Source: Stigmatella aurantiaca DW4/3-1 (GTDB lineage: Bacteria; Myxococcota; Myxococcia; Myxococcales; Myxococcaceae). From it: a DNA stretch of 64,000 nucleotides. The stretch is from positions 5,164,893 through 5,228,892 of the forward strand of contig NC_014623.1 of assembly GCF_000165485.1 (NCBI RefSeq), in the 5' to 3' direction. The notes under the pieces were generated by a model that saw only the letters and a list, made by a program, of their open reading frames with translations, was not told the DNA's origin and ran no database searches. The position numbers and the translations under genes are program-made. Of this stretch, positions 17,469 to 24,769 are shown in pieces; position 1 is the stretch's first letter; every line of letters starts with the position of its first letter.

Positions 17469-18193
17469 GCTTCTTCGGGGAGCTGTACGTTCGCAGCACG
17501 CTGCCCTTCCTCTCCGCCGAGATCACGGCGCGCGAGGTGGCTTATCTGGAGCGCTGTTTCACCGGCCTGGGGCCCGCTGGCCCGGTGGCGGACCTGGGTT
17601 GTGGCCACGGACGGCATGCCGCGCCGCTCAACACCTCGGGGGTGCTCGCGGGCCGGGTGGTGGGGCTGGAGCTGGACGCCTACTCCCTGGCGCACCGGCT
17701 CCCCGGCTTTCCGGTGGTGCAGGGGGATCTGCGGGCCTTGCCCTTCCAGACCGCCTCTCTGGCGGGGGCGTATGCCTGGTACTCGACGCTCTTTGCCTTC
17801 TCGGACGTGGAGCACCGCGTCATCCTTCAGGACATCACACGGTGTCTCCAGCCGGGCGGCTTGCTCGTCTTTCAGACGGTGCCGTACGAGCGGCTCCTGG
17901 AACAGCCCAGCGCGTCATTCCAGCGGTTGCTGCCGGATGGCAGCCGGTTGGAGGAGGAGAGCCACTTCGAGGCCGCCACCGGGAGGGATCACGGCCGCCG
18001 TCGGCTGATCACCCCGGAGGGCCGAGTCCTTTCGGGGGCCTATGCCATTCGTTACTACCCTCTGCCGGAGCTGGTTCAGCTCGTGGAGGCCGCGGGCCTC
18101 TCGGTGAAGTGGGTGCATGGCGGGTTGGAGGGCGAGCCTCTGACCTCCGCTTCCACGGACCTCATCATGGGGGCCGGGCCACGGGAGGGATGA
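17465..18193 (+). CDS. SAM-dependent methyltransferase (class I)
   Basis: The 242-residue protein begins at GTG 17465, which overlaps the aminotransferase stop (GTGA). It has the SAM-binding motif VADLGCGHGRHAAPL near residue 43, an acidic loop VVGLELDAYSLA, motif II-like QGDLRALPFQTASLAGAYAW and LQPGGLLVFQTV. Such enzymes methylate small molecules. The tight coupling to a transaminase suggests a shared small-molecule pathway, but the substrate cannot be read from sequence. There is no signal peptide or membrane segment. Confidence 0.8.
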   Translation: MSFFGELYVRSTLPFLSAEITAREVAYLERCFTGLGPAGPVADLGCGHGRHAAPLNTSGVLAGRVVGLELDAYSLAHRLPGFPVVQGDLRALPFQTASLAGAYAWYSTLFAFSDVEHRVILQDITRCLQPGGLLVFQTVPYERLLEQPSASFQRLLPDGSRLEEESHFEAATGRDHGRRRLITPEGRVLSGAYAIRYYPLPELVQLVEAAGLSVKWVHGGLEGEPLTSASTDLIMGAGPREG

Positions 18194-18383
18194 GGGAAGC
18201 GTCCAGATCTCCACCCAGGCCTTGCGCGGCGCGGGAATGAAGGTCATCTACACAAGAGGGCAGGACCAGAGGCCTCCGCGTTTTTGGTGGCGGGATCATC
18301 CCGGACGGCGGCATACCTAAGTGGAAGGGGTGGGGAGAGATGGCACTCCTCATCGCCGGAAGCTCGACGCAGGACATCGTCCA

Positions 18384-19361
18384 GTGGACTCGAACGAACA
18401 TCCCAGGGCACGTGCAGGAAGCTGGCTCGGAGGGCTTCCGCAGCGGGTCGACGTGTACGAGGTCGGCCCCCGGGACGGCTTGCAGAACGAGCTGCGCACC
18501 CTGCCGACGAAGGACAAGGCGCGCCTGGTGGAGGCGCTGGTGGCGGCGGGCGAGAAGCGCATCGAGGTGACCTCGTTCGTGTCACCCAAATGGATTCCCC
18601 AGTTGGCGGACGCCGAGGAGCTGCTTCGCCTGGTGGGACGCAAGCCGGGGGTGGTGTTCTCGGCGCTGGTGCCGAACCTCAAGGGGTTGCAGCGGGCGAG
18701 GGAGGCGGGCTTGCAGGAGGCGGCCGTCTTCATCTCGGCGTCCGAGGCCCACTCCAAGAAGAACATCAACAAGAGCATCGCCGAGGCGCTGGAGGCCTCG
18801 CGCGAGGTGGCCACGGCCGCGGCTGGGATGGGGATGCGCGTGCGGGGCTACCTGTCCACGGTGTGGGGCTGCCCGTACGAGGGCCATGTGCCGGTGGAGC
18901 GGGTGGTGGACATCTGCCGTCAACTCGTGGACATGGGGCTCTACCAGCTGAGCCTGGGGGACACGATTGGGGTGGGCACGCCACGGCAGACGGAGGAGAT
19001 CCTCTCGGCGCTGCTGAAGTACATCCCGCTGGAGAAGCTGGCGCTGCACCTGCACGACACGCGGGGCACGGCGCTGGCGAACGCGCTGGTGGGGCTGTCG
19101 GCGGGGGTCACGACCTTCGATGCCAGCATTGGCGGGCTGGGGGGTTGTCCCTATGCGCCGGGAGCGGCGGGCAACCTGGCCACGGAGGATGCGGTCTTCA
19201 TGTTCCAGGGAATGGGCGTGGAGACGGGCATCAACATGGACCGGCTCGTCGAGGCGGGAGAGCTGGCGCAGGAACTGATTGGCCGGAAACTGGCCGGCAA
19301 GTTCCTCCAGGCGGCGCTGGGCGAGCGGGAGAAGAAGGCGTCTCGCCGGGCTCAGACGTAG
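18384..19361 (+). CDS. mvaB: Hydroxymethylglutaryl-CoA lyase
   Basis: The enzyme cleaves HMG-CoA to acetoacetate and acetyl-CoA, the last step of leucine breakdown, and in myxobacteria is linked to isovaleryl-CoA metabolism. The 325-residue product has VDVYEVGPRDGLQNE (substrate and metal Asp), EVTSFVSPKWIPQLAD, VPNLKGLQRA, LHLHDTRGTALANAL and the glycine loop GLGGCPYAPGAAGNLATED with the catalytic cysteine. I start at GTG 18384, nine bases after AGGA, because homology begins soon after. The frame extends to GTG 18321, but that part is unlike the family. No other leucine-degradation gene is adjacent. Confidence 0.9.
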   Translation: MDSNEHPRARAGSWLGGLPQRVDVYEVGPRDGLQNELRTLPTKDKARLVEALVAAGEKRIEVTSFVSPKWIPQLADAEELLRLVGRKPGVVFSALVPNLKGLQRAREAGLQEAAVFISASEAHSKKNINKSIAEALEASREVATAAAGMGMRVRGYLSTVWGCPYEGHVPVERVVDICRQLVDMGLYQLSLGDTIGVGTPRQTEEILSALLKYIPLEKLALHLHDTRGTALANALVGLSAGVTTFDASIGGLGGCPYAPGAAGNLATEDAVFMFQGMGVETGINMDRLVEAGELAQELIGRKLAGKFLQAALGEREKKASRRAQT

Positions 19362-19418
19362 CCCGAGGCCGTTCGCGGTCTTGTTGCTGGGCATTTCCGC
19401 GCTCTTTAAGCTGGTCAG

Positions 19419-20189
19419 ATGGATCCTTCTTCTCCTCAAGTCATCGTCCTAGGGGCTGCGGGACGGCTCGGACGCGAGTTCGTGCGCGTGGGACTGCGGT
19501 TGGGCTACACGGTGACCGCGGTTGCCCGGGACAGCGGGAAGCTCCGGGCAGCGCTGGGGGTGCCGGAGTCTTCGTCCCTCACCTTGGCCGAGGCGGATGC
19601 GCGGGATGTGGGCGCGCTGACTTCCCTCATGAAGGGGATGTCCGCCGTCGTGAACGCCGCTGGGCACGCCGGTGATGGGGACGCATTCGTCGAAATTGGC
19701 CGCACGGTGGTTCAAGCAACAGAGCAAGCACTGGGGCCCGAGGGACGGCTCTGGTTCGTTGGTGGCCTTGGCGTGCTGCGCATTCCCCACACGGATCGGC
19801 TGGGGGTCGATCTCGCCGGGATGCCGGCGATGTACCAGACCCACCGCCGCAATCACGAGACGCTGCGCGCCTCGGTGCTCGACTGGTCGATGCTGTGCCC
19901 GGGTCCCCTGATCGACACGGCCGAAGGGCCCTCCTTGGAGGAACTGCGCATCACCACCGAGGTGATGCCTTTCGATGTCGATGTGAGCGATGGGCCTGAC
20001 GATTCACTGCTGTTTTCCCGCCTGCGCGAGCGTTTCCCCGAGACCACCATCCCCTATGCAACAGCCGCCGAGGTTGCCATGCGCCATCTCGTGAGGGGAG
20101 GTCCGTTCAGTCGCCAGCGCGTGGGCATCGCGCTTCCCGTAGGACGCACCGCCGAGAAGAAGGGATGGAAGATCGGCGAACGTGGGTAG
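19419..20189 (+). CDS. NAD(P)-binding oxidoreductase, atypical short-chain dehydrogenase
   Basis: The 256-residue protein has the nucleotide-binding start VIVLGAAGRLGREFVRVGL and a fold like NAD(P)H-binding NmrA-type reductases (AVVNAAGHAGDGDAFVEIG, LWFVGGLGVLRIPHTDRLG, SMLCPGPLIDTAEGP, IPYATAAEVAMRHL). It lacks a clear YxxxK motif, so it may be a binding or regulatory member. Its 3' half is duplicated in decayed form at 22087-22395 on the other side of the IS66 element. Start ATG 19419 has no strong Shine-Dalgarno sequence. Confidence 0.75.
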   Translation: MDPSSPQVIVLGAAGRLGREFVRVGLRLGYTVTAVARDSGKLRAALGVPESSSLTLAEADARDVGALTSLMKGMSAVVNAAGHAGDGDAFVEIGRTVVQATEQALGPEGRLWFVGGLGVLRIPHTDRLGVDLAGMPAMYQTHRRNHETLRASVLDWSMLCPGPLIDTAEGPSLEELRITTEVMPFDVDVSDGPDDSLLFSRLRERFPETTIPYATAAEVAMRHLVRGGPFSRQRVGIALPVGRTAEKKGWKIGERG

Positions 20190-20203
20190 GGGAAATGAAT
20201 GGC

Positions 20204-20314
20204 TCATTCCCGGGAAAGAATGTGGCCCTTGTTGTCCACCGCGAAAGTAATTGGGCCTCCATGCGCGCTCGCCTGGTCGTTGCCGAGCTCGATGCCGGTG
20301 AGCCTGCCCCGGTT
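20204..20314 (-). pseudogene. C-terminal remnant of an unknown gene cut by the IS66 insertion
   Basis: Directly beside the left end of the IS element, a minus-strand frame reads GRLTGIELGNDQASAHGG and PITFAVDNKGHILSRE before TGA at 20204-20206. When the element is removed in thought, the frame remains open into sequence beyond 21902. A related ending (GRILAQE then stop) appears on the minus strand beside the decayed oxidoreductase copy near 22405-22425. I take it as the tail of a gene that once faced the oxidoreductase gene. The product is not recognised. Confidence 0.35.
20307..20314 (+). repeat. Left target-site duplication of the IS66 element
   Basis: CCCCGGTT immediately precedes the left inverted repeat and recurs exactly at 21895-21902 after the right one. 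Eight-base duplications are the known mark of IS66-family insertion. Confidence 0.9.
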
Positions 20315-21894
20315 GTAACCGTTCACCGTTTCAGGCAGCGTTCGCGAGCTGAGGCGTGTCCGTCACGGGCAGCAGCGAGGGCATCGGAAGGCTTCGTCGG
20401 TGAGCGTGTAACGTGTCGGTCAGAAAGGACAGCACACCGCGCCGTTGGAGCTTGAGGGTAGTGACTGTCGTGAGGATCCGTTCCACGAAGCGACTGCCCT
20501 GGGGGCCTTGCGTCCCGAAGGAGGTTTTCCTGTACATGACCGCGTGACGCAGGCACCTCTCGCCGAAATTGTTCGTCGGCTCCAGGCCCGGTACGTCCAC
20601 AAACGTTCACAGGCACTTCTCCCATTGGAGAATCTCCCGAGCCATCCCGGCCGTCTTCTTCTCCGCGCGCATTACGGCTCGGCGCAGCAGCCGCCCCACC
20701 TCGCGCTCCACTTCGCGCATCCTCTTCTCGAAGTCCTGACGCGTCAGGGTTCCATCTCGCACGCGGTGATACCAGGTGAAGAAGAGATTTCTCTGACGCA
20801 TCAGCTTCTTGCCTAAGCGGCCCCCCTTACCGCCACGGTCGATGAAGCCCTGGAAGTCTCGGGTGAGGTGGGCCCAGCAGATTTGCCGGAGGCCCGCGTC
20901 GTACCACTGATAGCCACTCCACCTGTCAGTGACGAGGAAGCCTGTGAAGTCCTCTCCCAACAGGGCTCGCGCCACCTTGCCGCCTCGACTCGGGGCGATA
21001 TGGAAGAGGGCCACCCGTGCGGTAGCTACTATCCACAGCCAGGCGCGCTTGCCCCGGCCGTCCTCGCGTCCCTCCACCCACCCGGTTTCATCTGCATGCA
21101 CGGGGGTGGCTGACTGCACAGACTGGGCGGCTTGGGCCACCGCTGGCACCAGCGCCTCGGCCATCTCCTCTTCGAGGTTGACCACACTGCCCACACACAA
21201 CTCGACACCCAGCATGTCCGAGAGCGCGTCCTTCACCAGCCGCTTGGACAGCCGGTACTTGCCCACCAGGAGGCTGGCCAGGGCACCCAGCCTGTCCCCG
21301 AAGGCGCTGCGTGCGTGCGCGGGCACCGGCTGTCGCGTCACCGTGCCGCACTCGCTGCACTCCAGCGCGTGGCTGCGGTACTCGGTGATGATGGCAGACA
21401 GAGGCGGCACTTCCACCACCTGATGGCGCCGCGGCTCGGTGTCCCGTCCCACCAGCCTTCGCCGACACTTCTGGCACTGCGTGGGCACCAGTTCCACAAA
21501 GTGCTGCACGGCCTCGGGCGGCACCAGCCTTCGCTCATGCTTCTTGTGTCCGGGCTGTCCTCCCGGCCGCTTCCCCGTGGGCTTCTTGCCTGGGCGCGCG
21601 CTGCCAGGTGCATCGGACGAGGGCGGGCGCGAGGAGTTGCTGGAGTTTTGGGCCAGCCGCTGCTCCAGCTCCGCCACCCGTTGGGTGAGCGCACCTACCA
21701 GCGCCATCAGCTGCGTAATGCGTTCGTCCCTCTCGGCCAGTTGCGCTTCCAACTCAGCGATTCGGGCATCCTTGGCATCTGTTGGGCTCACCTCACAGGT
21801 AGTACACTCTTCCTCCTACCCTGTCGATGGGTTCCTCGCCCCGTTGTCTGCTCCTGCTCTCCCTTCAGACAGGCCTATTCCGGTGAACGGTTAC
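20315..21894 (-). mobile_element. IS66-family insertion sequence, single-ORF (ISBst12-like) type
   Basis: The element is 1580 bases long. The left end GTAACCGTTCACCG (20315-20328) is the exact complement of the right end CGGTGAACGGTTAC (21881-21894), and CCCCGGTT flanks both sides. It encodes only the IS66-type transposase (tnpC) and no tnpA or tnpB, as in the ISBst12 group. The intact ends and perfect 8-bp duplication point to a fairly recent insertion, but the transposase has one in-frame TGA, so this copy should not move unless a sister copy helps. Pieces of the same duplicated neighbourhood lie on both sides. Confidence 0.9.
20331..21791 (-). pseudogene. tnpC: IS66 transposase interrupted by one TGA codon
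   Basis: The frame runs from GTG 21791 to TGA 20331-20333 with a single internal TGA at 20607-20609, with about 92 codons remaining in the same frame after it. The upstream part has the coiled coil (RIAELEAQLAERDERIT), the Pro-rich SSNSSRPPSSDAPG, the zinc-binding CQKCRR and CSECGT pairs, VHADETGW with the first Asp, and VTDRWSGYQW with the second. The downstream part has VPGLEPTNNFGERCLRHAVM with the catalytic Glu, then SFGTQGPQGSRFVERIL. The stop therefore removes an essential catalytic residue. An Arg codon CGA to TGA change would explain it. Confidence 0.88.
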
Positions 21895-21902
21895 CCCCGG
21901 TT
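21895..21902 (+). repeat. Right target-site duplication of the IS66 element
   Basis: CCCCGGTT, identical to 20307-20314, begins at the first base after the right inverted repeat. Confidence 0.9.
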
Positions 21903-21949
21903 TAGTGGCTCTTCCGCACTCTGTGCGAATCGCGTTCTGAGGCATTCAC

Positions 21950-22056
21950 AAGGGCGTCGTGCCAGTCGCCGCCTCGCAGAACCTGTCTGCTTGTCGGACA
22001 GGTTCATGCGTCGGTAGGGGCGAAGCGGAGGTTCCTGGCGGGCAGCCACACAAAGG
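21950..22056 (-). repeat. Dispersed repeat, copy A
   Basis: On the minus strand this segment matches 61755-61860 on the plus strand. The best-matched core is AACCTGTCCGACAAGCAGAC, followed by a GGTTC arm and GCGACTGGCACGACGCCCTT; the upstream GCCAGGA and CGCTTCGC blocks also match. The core contains a perfect hairpin, GAACCTGTC (21979-21987) and GACAGGTTC (21997-22005), with a 9-base loop. It lies in a 597-base gene-poor stretch (21903-22499) that otherwise holds only the decayed oxidoreductase copy. It may be a small non-autonomous mobile element or a transcription-stop hairpin family. Confidence 0.6.
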
Positions 22057-22086
22057 CGGGAGAGCCACACAAACGGGGCAAGCCCA

Positions 22087-22395
22087 AATCGGCTGCACGG
22101 TGGTTCAAGCGGCGGAACAGCACTTGGGCCCGAGGGACGGCTCTGGTTTGTTGGTGGCCTTGGCGTGCTGCGCATTCCCCACACAGATATGGGCGATGGG
22201 CCCGACGACGCGCTGCTGTCTTCCCTCCTGCGCGGGCGTTTCCCCGAGACCACCATCCCCTATGCAACAGCCGCTGAGGTTGCCATGCGCCATCTTGCGA
22301 GGGGAGGCCCGTTCAGCCGTCAGCGCGTGGGCATCGTCCTTCCCATGGGACGCACCGCCGAGATGAAGGGGTGGAAGAGCGGCGAACGTGGGTAG
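22087..22395 (+). pseudogene. Decayed second copy of the oxidoreductase 3' end
   Basis: The DNA matches the end of the 19419-20189 gene, starting at the IGRTVVQATEQALGP region and running through IPYATAAEVAMRHL, GGPFSRQRVGI and GWKIGERG to its TAG. It has one missing base near 22110 that shifts the frame and a deletion of roughly 190 bases after the IPHTD codons, which joins directly to the DGPDD codons. Similarity continues about 30 bases past the stop to 22425. It cannot make a working enzyme. It is evidence that a segment was duplicated before or during the rearrangement that brought in the IS66 element and the toxin pair. Confidence 0.85.
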
Positions 22396-22499
22396 GGTTG
22401 CTCATTCCTGGGCTAGAATGCGGCCTGTGTATGTCATGGCTCCCTTATAACCCCATGTGTGCTCCCTCGCCCGGGAGCCGTTGCCAGAAGGCCCCCTCT

Positions 22500-23948
22500 A
22501 TGCGGCGCTGGGCGCTTCTGCTGCTGTTCGCAGCCCTTGTGGGGTGCAGCCATCCGATAAAGGTCGTCCGCCTGGATACAGGCCAGGGCGAGCCCCGCGT
22601 CCACGTCCCGCACCGCGTCGTTGAGCCGGTGGAGTTGAGCGAAAAAAGGTTCAAGGAGGCCGTAGCCCAATACGCCCCCTCCGTGCCAGCAGTGGAGCAT
22701 CCCCTGAAATACGCCGGGCGGCTGTTCGGAGTGCCCGAGCGGAGTGGCTGGTTCTGGTACGAAGAGAAGAGCCAGCGGCTCATGGTCTCGAAATCAGGGA
22801 GCAACAGGAACCTGCGCCTGCTGCCCGAGGACGAAGAACTGAGACGCCGCTATCTGCTGTGGTGCGAGCAGATGTGGGAAGGTGGAGATTGCCTGCGCCT
22901 GCTGGTGGACAAGCCTCTGTTGGATAGTGATGCCAGGTACGCTTTGGCCATGGCCATTGCCCAAAACAAGGTGCTGGGAGCCATGAAGGAGGAACTCGCG
23001 AAGTTGGTGAGTCCTCAAGCTGTGGTGGCTACGATCGTCAGTGGTCTGACGATGTACGCGATATTGCTCGCTCTCCCAGAGCCGGTGAGCAAGGGTATCG
23101 CCGCGCTGCTGACACTGGGAGCCATGACGTATCTTGGCTGGGACACGGTGTGGCGTTTGATCGACGGGTGGCTGGTGTTGATGAGAGAAGTGGATAGCGC
23201 CACCACCTTCGACAGCATTCACGCGTCCGGAGAGAAGTTCGGTGACACGATAGGGGAGAAGGCGGCTCGCGCCTTCGTCATGCTAGGCACGGCAGCCCTG
23301 GGGAACACGGTTTCCGGCATGGCAGCAACGCTGCCGAAGTTACCGGGGGCCGGGCAAGCCGCAGTGGTGGCCGAGGCGCAGTTGAACATCCGCTTCTCAG
23401 CTCCAGCGCTTGCTCAGGTGGAGTCGGTCGTACTCGGTGCTGAGGGGGTCACCATCGCCCTTGCCCCCGGTGCCGTGGCCATGGCGGCGCACGGCACCTC
23501 CGGCGGAAAGGGTGGCGCGCAGGCTGCGCCGCCCAGCGGTGGCCCTGGGAAATGGGTTCAGGCGAACGAGTCCATGTCCGAGAGTGCCCGAGACTACCAA
23601 GCACAGATGACTGGGGCTCCCAAGGGGTACGCCTATCGTGTGCACCGAGGGAATGAAGAGGTGGACTACGATGGCTTCGAGCAAGGAGTTCTCCTTGAGA
23701 TCAAGGCCACAGGCTACGCGCAGTGGATTACCCAAAAACTGGACTTTCTGCCGGGCTTCAAGGGACGCGACAAACTGCTTGAGCAGGCGCTGCGCCAGTT
23801 CAAGGTCGCCCGCGGAACGCCCATCCGGTGGATCGTTGCGGAGGAGAAACTCGCAGGTGCACTCAAGAAAATGTTCAAGGGGGCCGGTCTCGACGAGATT
23901 GAGGTCGTCCATATTCCCCAGACTCCGCGAGGTACAGGGGCTCCATGA
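22500..23948 (+). CDS. Lipoprotein toxin with C-terminal Tox-REase-5-like nuclease domain
   Basis: The 482-residue protein starts at ATG 22500 with a lipoprotein signal (MRRWALLLLFAALVGC, lipid on Cys16). The middle has hydrophobic stretches (residues about 165-205 and 260-290: MYAILLALPEPVSKGIAALL). The C-terminal 130 residues look like a restriction-endonuclease-fold toxin of the Tox-REase-5 type: SESARDYQAQMTGAPKGYAY, EEVDYDGFEQGVLLEIKATG (D...ExK catalytic pattern), then PIRWIVAEEKLA. The next gene overlaps by 4 bases and is a probable immunity gene. In Myxococcus, SitA lipoprotein toxins pass between cells by outer-membrane exchange; architecture and partner fit that model, but delivery here is inferred. 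Confidence 0.82.
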   Translation: MRRWALLLLFAALVGCSHPIKVVRLDTGQGEPRVHVPHRVVEPVELSEKRFKEAVAQYAPSVPAVEHPLKYAGRLFGVPERSGWFWYEEKSQRLMVSKSGSNRNLRLLPEDEELRRRYLLWCEQMWEGGDCLRLLVDKPLLDSDARYALAMAIAQNKVLGAMKEELAKLVSPQAVVATIVSGLTMYAILLALPEPVSKGIAALLTLGAMTYLGWDTVWRLIDGWLVLMREVDSATTFDSIHASGEKFGDTIGEKAARAFVMLGTAALGNTVSGMAATLPKLPGAGQAAVVAEAQLNIRFSAPALAQVESVVLGAEGVTIALAPGAVAMAAHGTSGGKGGAQAAPPSGGPGKWVQANESMSESARDYQAQMTGAPKGYAYRVHRGNEEVDYDGFEQGVLLEIKATGYAQWITQKLDFLPGFKGRDKLLEQALRQFKVARGTPIRWIVAEEKLAGALKKMFKGAGLDEIEVVHIPQTPRGTGAP

Positions 23949-24682
23949 TAGAAACCTATTACGCTGGCTCCTACTGGCTCGCTCGGCCCGAATCCGCTGA
24001 GGTTTGCGCGCGGCGCGCGGCGCTGTTCTTTCACCTCCTTGGGCGCTGCGACCCTGCGTGGACCCGCTGGTATGAGAAAGCAGACTCTTTCGAGGAGGCA
24101 CTCAAGCTTCCATTCACGACAGAAGCAGTGAACTTCCAGAAGCTATTTGCACGGGAGGAGCGTCAGATCGGCGATGGCTTCATTTTCCACTTATGGACGG
24201 GCGACAGCCTTCAAGAAGCATCCGTCGTTGATGTGACGTGCGGTTCAGCGGACCCATGGCTTCGAACCCACTGCGTCCTCAGGCCTTGCGATGAAGGGCG
24301 CACTGGGGAGCGGGTACTGACCGCTCCCGTCATGACTGAGGTGCTGCGCGCCATGGCCCTTGCTTGGCAACCGGAGTGGGCAGTGGCGACATCCGAGGTG
24401 CACCGGGACAGCGTGACAGAGAAAGCGAAGCCGGGCACCTTCGTGGGATGGGTGATGTACTTTTCGCGGCTGCGCGGCACAGTGCCCCCACTCCCTGCCC
24501 CGGTTCACATCGAGCCTGTCGAGAATATTGGCACCCTGGTCACCCTCACCCCCGAACGGTTTACCGCTTCCAACCCAGAACACGTCGCGCTTGCCGCTCG
24601 CGTTCACGAGTTGTTGGACCGGGCCGGGCTGCTGCGGCCGTTGCAGCCCTGGCCGGTAGAGAAAAGCTCCTCGCAAAGGTAA
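23945..24682 (+). CDS. Probable immunity protein (Imm52-like)
   Basis: The 245-residue cytoplasmic protein starts at ATG 23945 inside the last codons of the toxin gene (ATGA overlap), so the two are translationally coupled. It has no signal peptide or membrane helix. The opening ETYYAGSYWLARPESAEVCA, the middle FFHLLGRCDPAWTRWYEK and the later VGWVMYFSRLRG resemble Imm52 proteins, which I know as usual partners of Tox-REase-5 toxins. Its expected job is to bind and block the nuclease domain made by the same or neighbouring cells. The family name is from memory of the pattern; the pairing by position is strong. Confidence 0.75.
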   Translation: MIETYYAGSYWLARPESAEVCARRAALFFHLLGRCDPAWTRWYEKADSFEEALKLPFTTEAVNFQKLFAREERQIGDGFIFHLWTGDSLQEASVVDVTCGSADPWLRTHCVLRPCDEGRTGERVLTAPVMTEVLRAMALAWQPEWAVATSEVHRDSVTEKAKPGTFVGWVMYFSRLRGTVPPLPAPVHIEPVENIGTLVTLTPERFTASNPEHVALAARVHELLDRAGLLRPLQPWPVEKSSSQR

Positions 24683-24707
24683 AGACTTGGAGCTCTCGAC
24701 CAGAGGA

Positions 24708-24744
24708 TCAGAAGGGGCTTTTAAGAAAGCCAATACTCTTCTGA
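24708..24744. terminator. Nested hairpin between convergent genes
   Basis: TCAGAAG (24708-24714) pairs with CTTCTGA (24738-24744), and inside it GGCTTT pairs with AAAGCC around TAAG. It lies between the immunity gene and the convergent ATPase gene, where a bidirectional terminator is expected. No long T-run follows. Confidence 0.5.
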
Positions 24745-24769
24745 GGGCTTCAGTCTTGACTTCTTTATG

